The notes beneath the pieces are model-generated. The model ran no database searches. It was not told the origin of the DNA and saw only the letters and a list, made by a program, of their open reading frames with translations. Position numbers and translations under genes: made by a program. Positions 34,331 to 46,646 of a stretch of DNA of 64,000 nt are shown piece after piece. The stretch is from Harpalus rubripes (lineage: Eukaryota > Arthropoda > Insecta > Coleoptera > Carabidae). Position 1 is the stretch's first letter. Each line of letters begins with the position of its first letter. The stretch spans positions 42,164,880 through 42,228,879 of the forward strand of contig OY720463.1 of assembly GCA_963082715.1 (NCBI GenBank), written 5' to 3'.

Positions 34331-37185
34331 ATGAATATTTATTATCAAAATGTTCGTGGATTAAACACTAAGCTAGCGGATTTTTATAATAATTCATTTA
34401 TTAACAACTTCGATATTATAACTTTATCTGAAATTTGGCTTTCAAATTCAGTCAATAATGCTGAGATTCTGGATAGTTCCAAATACACAATTTATAGAAA
34501 AGATCGTGATAACTCTAGAACCGGTAAAATAACGGGAGGGGGTGTATTATGTGCTATTAATACAAAATATAAATCTAACTTAATTAATTTAGATTTACAT
34601 CCAAATTCATTTGCTGACATTATATGCGTTCGTGTTTCTCTGTTGTCTGGCGAGAATCTCATTGTTGCTGTTATTTATTCTCCTCCTCCGGTTACACTTG
34701 ACCAACATATCATGATTTATGACTGTCTCGAATCTTGCCACTCGATTATGCAGTCTGATTTTATTCTAGTTGGTGATCTGAATATTAGTACACTGATTGA
34801 TAATTACAATCATGGGTATCTCAATCCTTGTATCACCAGATTTATAAATTTTTCTCATTTTCCTAATGCCTCTCAGCTCAATAATGTTCTTAATTTTGAC
34901 TCACGTATTCTTGATGTGCTATTATCTAATAAAACTGGTACTGTTTCTCGTAGTGACATTATATTAACACGTGAAGATCCTCTTCATCCCACATTGTCAA
35001 TATTTTTAAATGTTAGTCCATCTCTACTCCCCAATTCCACATTTAATAATACTTATTCTTTCAACTTTCCTCTTGCTAACTTTGAACTTATGTATAATCT
35101 TCTCCAAAATGTAGACTGGAATACTTTAAGTGAATATGATGATGTGGATCAAGCATTCAGTAAATTTTATGATATTCTCGATCATGTTTTCAGGGATTGT
35201 GTTCCAGGCACTCGCAGGAAATTGTCTCCCTATCCTCCTTGGTTCACGAAACAAATTATTTCAGATCTTAAACTTAAAGATAAACATCATAAATTAAACA
35301 AAAAACCTAATGATGCTAGACATTATTCGCAATTTAAAATTCTCAGATCTAAAATTAAAACTGATATTAAAACTGAATATAAAAACTTTGTTCACAGATC
35401 TGAAAATATAATTGCAAATGAACCAAGAAAATTCTGGTCTTTTATTAAAAAGAAAAATTGTACACGAATACCTGGGAACATGCATTGGGGTGATATCAAT
35501 TATAATGATACACAGTCAACTGTCCAAGGTTTTGCAGATTACTTCTCTACTGTCTATTCCCAAATCAATGTAACAGACTTCTTTAAAATATATAATCCCG
35601 TAACCTCAAATAACTTTTTAAATATAAAAGAAATTTCAGAAGACGACATATATGGATCTATTTAATCTCTAAAAGTGTCTTCTTCCCCTGGCCCCGATAG
35701 TGTTCCTTCTTACATTTTAAAAGGTTGCTGTGAAATCTTTGTTAAACCACTCCATATTTTATTTAATTTAATTTTAAAAACCAGTAAATTCCCTGCTTCT
35801 TTAAAAGAATCTCTAATATGTCCAATATTTAAATCTGGTGACACTACTGATATTTCAAACTATAGGCCGATTTCTATTATTTTTAATATCTCTAAATGTT
35901 TTGAAAAAATCCTGTATACGAACATATATCGATCTGTCAGTAAAGAATTAACACCTGCACAACATGGCTTTATTAGGGGCAAATCAACTGCGACTAATCT
36001 TAGTCAATTTACTCATTTCACTATCAATGCTTTCAGTGAAAATTCGCAAGTGGATGTTGTGCATACTGATTTTGCCAAGGCTTTTGACACCATAAATCAT
36101 GATGTACTATTGTTTAAATTGGAGCATCAGTTTGATTTTTCTCCAGACTTACTTAAGTTAATACGTTCGTATATCGGTGACCGTAAACAATTTGTACAGT
36201 ACAATAACCACAAATCTAATTTTTTCACTCCCCACTCTGGCGTTCCTCAGGGTTCCAATTTGGGTCCCCTTCTCTTTGTTTTATTTATTAATGATATTAC
36301 TAAGTGTTTGGAGTTTTCAAATAGTCTTCTGTATGCTGATGATTTGAAACTATTTACAGTCATAAATACTTGTAATGACTGTCATGAACTACAAAAGATA
36401 TTAATAACCTTCTAGCTTGGTCGTCTTCTTCATATCTATTTTTCAATTTTTCTAAATGTAAAATTATGTCTTATGCCATGAAGCACAGTCGGATTATTGT
36501 CCCTTACTGGATGGAGGGTGAGTGTCTAGAAAGAGTGAGTAATTATAGGGATTTGGGAGTTGTATTTGATCCGAAATTACAGTTTGATTTGCATTATAAT
36601 TATATTGTAAATGCTTCTTATAAAAGCTTGGGTTTTATAATACGCAACTCGCAATTTTTCAAAAATCAAGCAACACTTAAATTCCTGTATTACTCGCTTG
36701 TTCGATCTCGACTTGAGTACTGTCTTATTGTTTGGAATCCAATATACGACTTGCACAGTAATAACATCGAATGGGTGCAAAGAAAATTTGTACGATATTG
36801 TGCACGAAAAATTTCAATAAATTTTAATCCCCTGAACTATAGTTATACTGCTGCCCTACTACATCTCAATATGTTTACATTGGAGTCCAGACGTAAGATG
36901 TACTCCTGTCTGTATCTACATAAATTATTATCAAACAAAATCGACGACACTACTGGCTTAAACAATGTTTACATTTATATTCCGCGCCTTTCATCCAGAA
37001 TACATACGAGCATTACATTTTATATTCATCACATAAGGAGAAATTATTTTCTGAAACGTCCAATTACCCGGCTGTGTTTCATTTACAATGATATTGTAAG
37101 GAAAATAGATATAGAGGTTGACATTTTTAACATAAATTACGTTGTTTTTAAAAATATTTTGATGTCTAATCTGCGTACATTTTGA
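34331..37185 (+). pseudogene. LINE ORF2: AP endonuclease and reverse transcriptase, interrupted
   Basis: It encodes the enzyme that nicks target DNA and primes reverse transcription. The endonuclease begins MNIYYQNVRGLNTK and shows LSEIWLS (catalytic Glu), GDLNIS and DPLHP where SDHxP is usual. The reverse transcriptase shows GPDSVP, NYRPIS, QHGFIRGKST, TDFAKAFDTINH, SGVPQGSNLGPLLF and YADDLKLF, all well preserved. It is broken by TAA at 35663-35665, just before the RT domain, and by a one-base deletion near 36396 that leads to TAG at 36413-36415; the frame resumes at about 36400 and continues to TGA near 37183. Only two lesions in 2.9 kb suggest a fairly recent insertion. Confidence 0.85.
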
Positions 37186-37402
37186 TATAAATAGAACAAA
37201 TCTTATTAATATATATTTTTTCCTTCTATTGTGTATTATTTTTTTTTATTACTTTTTATGTATGTATATCGTGTTTCACATTTTGTCTACGTCAAACATG
37301 TTTTTTGGGTTGCTATTTTGTATATTTCTGACCCCCTTGTAATTGGGATGTTAAATACTGTAAGGAGGTCAATAATAAATAAATAAATAAAAAATAAAAA
37401 TA

Positions 37403-39405
37403 AAAAAAAGAATTTTAATCCAGTAAAAAAAAAGCATCCATGCATAAAATTTTCTAAAATATCGTGCATGGATGCTTTTCTTTAAACGCAGTGACCCGTG
37501 GATAAGATCCTATATATGATATACCTATTAGGAATTTAAATCCAGTAGAAAAGAAGCATTCATGCACCAAATTTTCTAAAATATCGTGCATGGATGCTTT
37601 TTTCTAAACGCAGTGAATCGTGCATAGGATCCTATATTTGATATACCTATTAAGAATTTTAATCCAGTAAAAAAAAGCATCCATGCACCAAATTTTCTAA
37701 AAAATCGTGTATGAATAATTTTTTTAAACGCAGTGAATCGTGCATAGGATCCTACATTTGATATACCTATTAAGAATTTTAATCCAGTAAAAAAGAAGCA
37801 TTCATGCACCAATTTTTTTTAAAAATAGTGCATGAATGATTTTGTTAAACGCAGTGAATCGTGCATAGGATCCTATATTTGATATACCTATTAAGAATTT
37901 TAATCCAGTAAAAAAGAAGCATCCACGCACCAAATTTTTTAAAAAATCGTACATGAATGATTTTTTTAAACGCAGTGAATCGTGCATAGGATCCTATATT
38001 TGATATACTTACTAAAAATTTTAATCCAGTAAAAAAAAGCATCCATGTACCAAATTTTCTAAAAAATCGTGCATGAATGATTTTTTTAAACGCAGTGAAT
38101 CGTGCATAGGATCCTATATTTGATATACCTATTAAGAATTTTAATCCAGTAAAAAAAAGCATCCATTCACCAAATTTTCTAAAAAATCGTGCATGAATGA
38201 TTTTTTTAACGCAGTGAATCGTGCATAGGATCCTATATTTGATATACCTATTAAGAAGTTTAATCCAGTAAAAAAAAGCATCCATGCACCAAATTTTCTA
38301 AAAAATCGTGTATGAATAATTTTTTTAAACGCAGTGAATCGTGCATAGGATCCTATATTTGATATACCTATTAAGAATTTTAATCCAGTAAAAAAGAAGC
38401 CTCCATACACCAAATTTTTAAAAAAATAGTGCATGAATGATTTTGTTAAACGCAGTGAATCGTGCATAGGATCCTATATTTGATATGCCTATTAAGAATT
38501 TTAATCCAGTAAAAAAGAAGCATCCATGCACCAAATTTTTTAAAAAATCGTACATGAATGATTTTTTAAACGCAGTGAATCGTGCATAGGATCCTATATT
38601 TGATATACCTACTAAAAATTTTAATCCAGTAAAAAAGAAGCATCCATGTACCAAATTTTCTAAAAAATCGTGCATGAATGATTTTTTTAAACGCAGTGAA
38701 TCGTGCATAGGATCCTATATTTGATATACCTATTAAGAATTTTAATCCAGTAAAAAAAAGCATCCATGCACCAAATTTTCTAAAAAATCGTGCATGAATG
38801 ATTGTTTTAACGCAGTGAATCGTGCATAGGATCCTATATTTCATATACCTATTAAAATTTTTAATCCAGTAAAAAAGAAGTATCCATGCACCAATTTTTT
38901 TTAAAAATCGTGCATGAATGATTTTTTTAAACGCAATGAATCGTGCATAGGATCCTATATTTAATATACCTATTAAGAATTTTAATCCAATAAAAAAGAA
39001 GCATCCATGCACCAAATTTTCTAAAAAATCGTGCATGAATCAATGATTTTTTTAAACGCATTGAATCGTGCATAAGATCCTGTATTTGATATACCTATTA
39101 AGAATTTTAATCCAGTAAAAAAGAAGCATCCATGCACCAAATTTTTAAAAAAAACCTTGCATGTGATTTTTTAAACGCAGTGAATCGTGCAGAGGATCCT
39201 ATATTTGATATACCTATTAAGAATTTTAATCCAGTAAAAAAGAAGCATCCATGCACCAAATTTTCTAAAAAATCGTGCATGAATGATTTTTTTAAACGCA
39301 GTGAATCGTGCATAGGATTCTATATTTGATACACCTATTAAGAATTTTAATCCAGTAAAAAAGAAGCATCCATGCACCAAATTTTCTAAAATATCGTGCA
39401 TTGAT
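37403..39405. repeat. 120-bp satellite, about 16.6 units
   Basis: Tandem units at an almost exact 120-bp spacing; each has GGATCCTATATTTGATATACC, TTTTAATCCAGTAAAAAA and GCATCCATGCACCAAATTTT followed by TCGTGCATGAATG. In the first and last units AAGCATCCATGCA and TGCATGGATGCTT are perfect inverted repeats around about 22 bp, while inner units have drifted. 120 is a multiple of 3, so minus-strand frames with a 40-residue period stay open; these are not taken as genes. Confidence 0.95.
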
Positions 39406-40855
39406 TTTACATATTCTACATAAATTTTCGTGTTTTCTGAAATAGTAATTTAACCAAAACATTTTTTTAGGTTATGGAAATCGTCAACGGACACCATAAG
39501 ACAAAATATTTTCCGAATCTTATATCAAACAGTTTTAAAGCATGAAAATGTTGTGATTTATTGTTTAAAGTCCAAGGAATCCGATTCTGTAGACGAATTG
39601 ACGATATTTGTACCCGTTGAGTTGTTATGAGCAATTGAAAATGAAGTTCCATTGCTGGAGAAATTCTTGTGGCTGGTACGTGAATATATTTGTGATTCCG
39701 TTTGTTACAAGTGTTTTCATTGTTGTTGATATCTGTAAGAAATGAATCGTGCAAGTGGACAGACATACAGACATTGCTTGACGTAATTCTGGAGTTGTTA
39801 AACTTGTGGAACAACTTGAACGACGATTGGCTGAAGACAGCGCGTGTATATAGATAGAGCCCTGCGGCCGAACAGATGGACAGACATCGCGCCCTAAATC
39901 TTTGATGGTAGGGTAAGTTGTTTTCTTATCAAGTTCACGCCGTCCATCCAACTCGTGTTTTATCACGGATCACCTCAACTACAGATAGGACAGCTAATGT
40001 ATTTTTCGAAATACAAAATAGTGACATCTACAGATTGCTTCCATGAACTAACACACACTGTGATGGCTTGGTAGTTTGTGACATAGGAGACATGTCATAT
40101 ATAGATAAATTGAAATTTTGAATTTTTAAAATAAAAGACATAATAAGAAAATTGAATATAAGTACATACATATATTTTAAATAATCACAATACAATAACT
40201 ATAAATATATTTCTAAATAAATTACAATTACTTGTCAGATAGACACACTTCTATTTTAATTTTTGTTTATATGTAAGATAAAAGGGTATTGGAAATGGTA
40301 CGACATTTCATCGTTAAATATAAAAGTAAACGTCTATTTGCTTCTTTGCACTGCACTTTATATCAAAGAGCACAACGAATGTTCATCAGCTTATTGAATT
40401 TCAATTCCGTATTACGTCAAAAAATAAACACAGTTAATTCACTTTAAAACTGGAGAAATCACGAAATAAATAACTACTGGCACTATAACTAAAACTATAA
40501 ACTATTACAAATTGTATTACCAAATAATTAAAGATGTTAAAGCGTACGTTCAATGACATGTGTGATGACTTAATGTGACTTTAAAATTCAAAATATTGCA
40601 AAATGTTTTGAACTCGAAGGTGACTTAATCCATTTTCTTAAAATTTAAGCACTGTCGCGCCTCTACAGTTTGCTTCCTGGAACTATGACAGTGTTTTGGC
40701 ATATTCATTTAGCTGTCCGGTGCCTGTGTTTTATCCTTCACATCCTGTGTCAATTGTTTATGGATATTATCCTGTTTTGAATAAACGATTATTCCTGTGA
40801 AATTGTACATTTGATTATTTTTAAATCCTTCCAGAAATCCTGAAATTCCAACGAG
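39406..40855. other. No firm gene; segment 39600-39850 related to 42840-43000
   Basis: 39600-39850 (minus) resembles 42840-43000 (minus): shared TTTGTGATT(C/T)CGTTTG, TACAAGTGTT, ACAGACATTG and GAGTTGTT/GAGCTGTTGAAC on the + strand, and a peptide LV(T/A)N.ITNI(F/L)TY on the minus strand. The rest is AT-rich and featureless. Confidence 0.35.
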
Positions 40856-41915
40856 TTAGTGACGGTAAGTGTCAATAGATTTAAACAATTTATCATTGAA
40901 TATCTCGAAAACTAATCGAGATAGCGACCTGGGGATTGCAAATTTAGATTCAGCACACTTCTTTATATATGTGTACATAGTTTCTTTCGTAGATAACCCA
41001 ATAGAAACATCACTTGACATCTTGAGAAGAAGATATTTTAGCTGGCCATACCGTACGATATTCAAGATTTGTCAATAAAATAAATTCAAATGTATTATTT
41101 CAAACTGGAACTATTTTGTCTCGCGTACTACTCCGCGCCCAATAACAGCCGTCCGTAGTAATTCAACTGTTATCAACAAACTATGGAGAGAAAAGTTATT
41201 GTTAGTGATTTTGTGAATATTAAGTGAAAATTTATGTGTAAATTTACTAAATACATTGTTAATTTATATAAAAACCGTTTTGGTCATTTTTTGACCTTGA
41301 CAGTTTTTGCCGATTTCCTCGCTTCCTAAAGACTTTTTCGTGACAAAAGATATACCATTGGTCTCCTGAAGTTTTCTCTATAACTTTACTATAAATTTAT
41401 TGCATAAATTTTACTTTTATGGAATTAATTTTAATGTTGGAGAGTGGGACAATTTTATGAATTTAGGTTATCTGTCAAAGATTTAGCGTAACAACTCGAG
41501 CAGTTCGTCTGGTAAAGTCTCCGTAAATATGATATTTAAAAGGACAGTAAGTACATTATTTATTAATATAAATATTTAATAGTGTTTTACATTCATAGTT
41601 TTGTACATACATATCCGGTTTTATTCAGTGATTATATGGGAAGAACAAAAAGTGTGTGAAACGCTTTGCGCGGCCAATGTTTACAAACAGTTCCAATGAT
41701 GGATACCTTTTATATCTCAAATTATTGTCGGAAAATGTTTAATTTATTTCACAAATTATAAGGCTCAAATAGTAATTATGGAAGTACATAAACACTGAAA
41801 TTATAAATTTTCTAATTCGCTAGTTTAATTTAATATTAATTTATAAGTTAATAAATAATTAAAATTCAATTTTAATTCTTTCCGTATGAGTCTGTTACAG
41901 ATACAAACCCATTGT
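40856..41915. other. No firm gene; two isolated donor-like sites
   Basis: GACGGTAAGTGTC (40860-40872) and AGGACAGTAAGTAC (41542-41555) look like + strand 5' splice sites, the latter six codons after an ATG. I could not connect either in phase to a downstream exon. Short frames on both strands at 40856-41078 are mutually overlapping and unsupported. Confidence 0.3.
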
Positions 41916-42035
41916 CTAATAATCTTGTTCCAAATGTTTAAGGTACGACGGAATTGTTTCTTTTTCTTCCTCGGCATTTTCAGGGTTTTCATTATCAGCA
42001 GGATCATTTATATTTTCTTGTTTACTTGTTATTGT
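41916..42035 (-). CDS. Possible terminal exon of an acidic protein (unidentified)
   Basis: On the minus strand a T-poor acceptor (AATAATACAG) is followed by 39 codons: TITSKQENINDPADNENPEN, then AEEEKETIPSYLKHLEQDY and a stop. The acidic, Pro/Asn/Glu-rich composition is unlike random AT-rich DNA, which tends to give Phe/Ile/Lys/Tyr-rich peptides. I do not recognise it. It may be a host exon or a transposon protein tail. Confidence 0.25.
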   Translation of the reverse strand, partial: TITSKQENINDPADNENPENAEEEKETIPSYLKHLEQDY

Positions 42036-42217
42036 CTGTATTATTTCAAATGCAATTCATCAAAATGTAAATAAAACATAAATGATATTTTCTTATTTGT
42101 ACGTAATAACCTCAATATTTTAGTGAGAAAATGTTCCCATACGTTTATAAAGAATTTACCCTGCATTGTTATTACATTTATTTTAAACGTGAAGAGACAT
42201 CAGTTATAAAATATTTG

Positions 42218-42490
42218 AACTACAACAGGAATGAGGAAGTAAATTTGTGAATTGTAAAGGTAAATTTACATACTGTATATCAACGTTTTTCCATGTATTT
42301 TGATGTATTTCATGCAATTTAAGGTATAATTATTGTAAATTAACCTTTAGAAATCAGTGCCATCTATCATTTGAATAGTAGTAACTACATTAGGAATGCA
42401 GGAGTGAATTCTAAAGGTGAATATACATCCAACATACCAACGCATTTTCAATGTATTTCATACAATTAAAAATGAATTTGGTGTGAATAA
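42218..42490. repeat. Diverged tandem duplication, unit ~160 bp
   Basis: Two successive blocks share AC(A/T)AGGAATG(A/C)(A/G)G, AGTGAATT/GTGAATTGTAAAGGT, (A/C)AACG(T/C)(A/T)TTTTC and ATGTATTTCAT(A/G)CAATT. Non-coding. Confidence 0.5.
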
Positions 42491-42627
42491 GCTTTATAAT
42501 ACAGTGACACCTTTTATATAAATTATAATGCAAACATTCTATAAATTAAGTTGAATTATATTCATTACTAATCAAATTTAGGTTATGAAATATATGTTAC
42601 GAGTGTTATAATACAAATGTAACCTAT

Positions 42628-42900
42628 TTAATTATTTTCTTGTGCTATTATTGCGTCGAATATATCCAGCAATGCTTCAGTAACAATTCGTTTGAAAGTT
42701 TCATCTTTTATAAAGTATTCTATTGATGTTTCTGCATTACCAAACATCATTTTTTCCATTGCACTGTCGCCGAGTACGACTTCGTTTAATTTTTCTTTTG
42801 GAAGACATATCAGAAGATGTGGTGAGATCAAAACGTCAGTGTTTTGTGAAGGATACGTTAATATATTTGTGATTTCGTTTGCTACAAGTGTTGTTTATTG
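42628..42900 (-). CDS. Possible C-terminal exon, unidentified
   Basis: An open minus-strand frame of about 90 codons starting near LVANEITNILTY, passing CLPKEKLNEVVLGDSAMEKM and ending IVTEALLDIFDAIIAQENN before a stop. No ATG at a sensible place; a short related peptide occurs at 39650-39720. Composition is protein-like (Glu, Asp, Ala). Could be the end of a transposon-encoded protein present in two copies in the window. Function unknown. Confidence 0.3.
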
Positions 42901-43000
42901 TTGTGGACAGTTGTACTGTGCAGACGGGCGGACAAACAGACATTGTTGTGGTGATCATGGAGCTGTTGAACTTGCATTTCTCGGTGACAACACGATGTAA

Positions 43001-43557
43001 AGATAGAACAACAGTATCTCCCGTCTATATTTACAAATATTAAATTTTGGGTACATGTGTAGAAAATTACGTACATTACAAAAATAAAAATACGTCGACT
43101 TTGTGTCTTTACCCAATTTAAGGTGTAACGTCATTTCCGGCTAAACCATCAATTTTAGAACATAATTGCAAATGACAAAAATTGTATAGAATCTAAATTT
43201 ATGTACGACGCAAAGATATATTTCTTCCTATTTGACTTAGTTTTGGGTGTGGAAAATTTACACTTTTCTTATTTTTAATAATTGAGAAGCCAAATTTTAG
43301 GTATATACGCAGATAACTATGTAGATTCCAAAATTGGTATCAAAAATTTGTATCTCCACCCATTTTAGGGTGTGATATCGTTATCTTGTAAACTATCAAC
43401 TTTACGCAAAAATGTCATATAACAAAATTTATAGACAATCAAAACCTGTGTAAGATACATCCAAAATTTGTTTAGATTTGGAGCTCCAAATTGAAGTTGT
43501 ATAATTTTATCAGCTACTGATATTTTTATTTCCAATTATTAATAACTGTTTCTTTAG
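43001..43557. other. Diverged ~250-bp tandem pair, no gene
   Basis: Two blocks (about 43105-43330 and 43355-43500) share (C/A)CCCA(A/T)TTTA, GGTGT(A/G)A, CG(T/A)(C/T)AT, ATCAA(T/C)TTTA and a CAAATGACAAAAATT/CATATAACAAAATTT segment. It ends in a T-rich tract that serves as acceptor for the next exon. Confidence 0.4.
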
Positions 43558-43867
43558 GATCAATGAACTGCATTGAGCTCTCGGGTGTGACTACAGAAAT
43601 CGTGGAAATTCCGGACCTGCTGGACCTGGAAAACATCTCCAACGACTCGCCAGATTTCCTTTCATTCTAGCACCGATATCTCCTGAACTGATTGGAATTC
43701 CTCATCGATTTGAACTCTACGTGGAGTTCTACGTCCATATTTAAGTTAGTTTTTAAAAATTAATTAGGGCCTGTGTTATTGAGTTATAAAAAAAATTAGA
43801 ATGTGCTTACATTTTATTGGGTGGTAATTATTGTAAAATACATTGTATTTGTTTTAAAACGAATAAA
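43558..43867 (+). CDS. Candidate terminal coding exon with 3' UTR, unidentified host gene
   Basis: A polypyrimidine tract and TTTCTTTAG (43549-43557) lead into GATCAATGAACTGC. The frame from the ATG at 43563 gives MNCIELSGVTTEIVEIPDLL, then DLENISNDSPDFLSF and TAG at 43668-43670. Codons are GC-richer than the surroundings (CTG, GAC, ATC, TCC), and the peptide is acidic and amphipathic. AATAAA follows at 43862-43867, 192 bp after the stop. Acceptor, biased codons and poly(A) signal together suggest a real last exon. Upstream exons were not found with confidence; product unknown. Confidence 0.5.
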
Positions 43868-43929
43868 ACTTATAAAATAATATATTTTATTTTACAACCC
43901 TTATTATTGATTCTTATACAATCAGCAAT

Positions 43930-45080
43930 TTTCAACAAAATTCGACAAGAGGGTGCCCATCATTTTTAAAAATTATAGCGTGCCTAGATACTATCTAAAA
44001 GAAGCATCCATGCACGGTTTAAAAGAATTTCCGAGTGCTCTTTGCATTCCTGTTATCCTGATTCCATCAAAAATTTTCAACAAAATTGGTGCTACTTTAA
44101 GAATACTTCATCCATGCACATTAAAAATTTTTTGACCGTGCATAGATGCTACTTTCAGGTAGCATCTATGCACCTTTTTCAATTTCGACTGGGAATTTTT
44201 TTTGAGTTAGACATGGCAACTCTTAAATTCGACCCCAAGGATTTCGAATCCGACGTCCTAATTGGGGATTTGACGCTTAGATCTTACGTAATTCGTGTTT
44301 GTTATAATTTGCCTGTCATGTATGTTACCCGCAATTTTTATATGAATGCATTTTTAAATAATTAATTAAAATATAAAATTTCAAATCTTTAAGTCCGTTA
44401 GTTTAGAAAATATTTTAAAAATGTCGGTTTTTTTCAAGTAAAGTACCCCTTCTATACCCTCCAGAGATTTGGTAATTTTTATACGAATGCAGTGTTAAAT
44501 AATTACCTTGGATATATAATTTCAAATTTTTAACTCTGTTAGTTTAGGAAATATTCTTAAAAAAGTCAAATTTTTTTCAAGTAAAGTACCCCTTCTGTAC
44601 TTCCCAGAGATTTGGTAATTTTTATATTAATGCATTGTTAAATATATACTTTGGATATAAAATTTCAAATTTCTAACTCTGTTAGTTTAGGAAATATATA
44701 AAAAGTCGAATTTTTGATCGTGCATAGATGCTACCTGAAAGTATCCAGTAAAGGGTGTTTACATGAAATAATTTCAGATTTATTTAATTATTTCCTGTAC
44801 TATAAGAGAAAAAAAATTAAAACTTTATGTGAGTTAAGTAACAATGCATTCATAAAAAATTTACCAAAATTCTGGCGTACCCGGTAAGGGGTGTTTACAC
44901 AATAAAATTTGAGATATATCTAATTATTTCCTGTACTATAGGTCATACAAATTTAAAACTTTGTATCTAAGGTTAGTTGGCTGACAATGCATTCAAAAAA
45001 AATTCTAGGGTAGCACCTGTCGGAAAAAGAGTGCCCATCATTTCTCTAGAAGTCCTGCATAGATGCTACTTTCAATATAC
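43930..45080. repeat. Inverted tandem-repeat (foldback-like) structure with ~122-bp units
   Basis: About three direct units at 44340-44710 share TTTCAAAT(T/C)TTTAA, CT(C/G)(T/C)GTTAGTTTAG, TCAAGTAAAGTACCCCTTCT and AGAGATTTGGTAATTTTTAT. About two units in the opposite orientation follow at 44750-45000 (GTAAGGGGTGTTTAC, ATTTCCTGTACTATA, ACAATGCATTC). The turning point and outer edges carry GTGCATAGATGCTAC/GTAGCATCTATGCAC hairpins that resemble the hairpin of the 120-bp satellite. Confidence 0.6.
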
Positions 45081-45082
45081 CT

Positions 45083-45265
45083 AATGGGAATTTTAATCCA
45101 GTAAAAAAGAAGCATCCATACACCAAATTTTCTAAAATGTCGTGCATAAATGCTTTTTTTTAAACGCAGTGAATCGTGCATAGGATCCTATATTTGATAT
45201 ACCTATTAGGAATTTTAATCCAGTTAGAAAGAAGCATCCATGCACCAAATTTTTTAAAATATCGT
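45083..45265. repeat. Isolated 1.5 units of the 120-bp satellite
   Basis: ATTTTAATCCAGTAAAAAAG, AAGCATCCATACACC, GTGCATAAATGCTTTTT, AACGCAGTGAATCGTGCATA and GGATCCTATATTTGATATAC match the 37403-39405 array. It sits between the inverted repeat structure and the dispersed repeat at 45271. Confidence 0.85.
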
Positions 45266-45270
45266 GCTTG

Positions 45271-46040
45271 GACCATCTTCAGTTCCACTCTTTGGTTGCT
45301 ACCGGAACTATTTTGAGTATGTAGGCAACTCCATAACATCTACATATGCAATCCGCATTGCCTCCCTATGTTTCATATTTATGTTATTTATTAATAAAGT
45401 AGACAATGAAAACCAACATTTATCAAACACATATTGTTTATAAATGTTTTTTACAATAATGAAAATAATTATTTTATATAATATTTATAAACAATTATAA
45501 GAAGATATAAACGCTTTTATATTGTTTTTATACAGATTGAAACTTTGATTAAACTAGAAGTAATCAGTCTCGGTATAAATAAATAGTACAATTTTTTATG
45601 CTTTACCTGTATAAAAGGATATTGATGTCATTAATGACGATGACGAATTGAAAAAGCATTTGTATTGTAAAACATATAAGAACATTTTTCCTATAGCGTT
45701 AATACGAATAGAATAGTAGAAACTTGAATCACACATACACATACGTAAAGGAAAATATTAGACACTATGTAATATATCTCAACTATTTAAATAAGAATAA
45801 GAAAATTAAAATTCTTGAAAATTTTGTTAGAATACTCACAGGATTTTGACAACTTATAAAAAAATATGAATGTAAGCACAGCACACTTAACCATTTCAAT
45901 TTATGAAGCTTCCGGAAGCAGTCAAGAGATGGCATTACAATACGGTCCAAATGTCAACCATTTAAGTTCCCATAGCCTGTTTGATATCTTGCTAGAAATT
46001 TGACAGCTATTCAAACTGACGTATGCGCACTGCGTTATAA
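45271..46040 (+). repeat. Dispersed repeat, intact copy A (copy B at 60373-63445)
   Basis: From GACCATCTTCAG to about CACTGCGTTAT this matches copy B in order: GGTTGCTACCGGAACTATTT, TAGGCAACTCCATAACATCT, AATAAAGTAGACAATGAAAA, AATAAGAAAATTAAAATTC, GAAGCTTCCGGAAG. Copy A is uninterrupted and therefore gives the empty-site sequence for the three insertions in copy B. No coding capacity was seen. Confidence 0.85.
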
Positions 46041-46646
46041 AGTACAGTCTGAAGTTAGCATGGGACATAGTTGAAGATCGAGTCTGAAGTGCGAAGGGAC
46101 AAAACATATGATAGGTCACGTGATCTTCCGTGCCCTATTGGGAAATAACTGAAGAAAGAAGTAGAGGGGGTGTACATACGCGCCCAACATCTCTTGGTTG
46201 CGTCTAAAACTAAAATGATTTAATAGTGCCCTCTACTTTTGGCGTCCAAATAGTGGTTTAATTTTTGTAACACGTGTTCGAACGATCTGGATAGTTATGA
46301 CGTCATTATCTAATTACAAACTTTGCACTCTGCATTAATATGTTACTATAGTTCAGAAACTGATAACGTGATTAACGTGAGGATCACCCAACGACCAAAT
46401 ATAAATATTAGGCAATCCAACATGACGTCATAAGTGGAGGGCAAGTGGATTTTAACCTCACTTTTGAATATTTTTAAAAATTATTTAAGTATATATCTCA
46501 TTAATATGATAGAAATCGAAAAATTTTAATACAAATTATTCATAAAATTAAACCATAATTTTTTCCATGGCTCTATCATTGAGTAAAATATGTATGCAAT
46601 TTATTTCTGACAGCTGCCCTCCACTAAATTCATTTGTTATGGATTG

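Larger units (their letters stand above)
33970..37400 (+). mobile_element. Jockey/CR1-type non-LTR retrotransposon, 5' truncated and broken
   Basis: A LINE with the end of an ORF1-like frame, ORF2 (endonuclease and reverse transcriptase) and a 3' end rich in AATAAATAAATAAA (37373-37400). It inserts or breaks at the hAT-like fragment on the left and abuts the 120-bp satellite on the right. Confidence 0.85.

Noticed and set aside
37576..39401. Repeating ~40-residue frames in the 120-bp satellite
   Set aside because: 120 is a multiple of 3. Frames shift between units and follow the DNA repeat, with no start or domain.
37403..39405. CRISPR-like array
   Set aside because: Whole 120-bp units repeat with no unique spacers; the sequence context is eukaryotic.
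40856..41078. Overlapping ~69-codon frames on both strands
   Set aside because: Mutually antisense; the nucleotide motif (AATATCTCGAAAACTAATCG) looks like transposon non-coding sequence.
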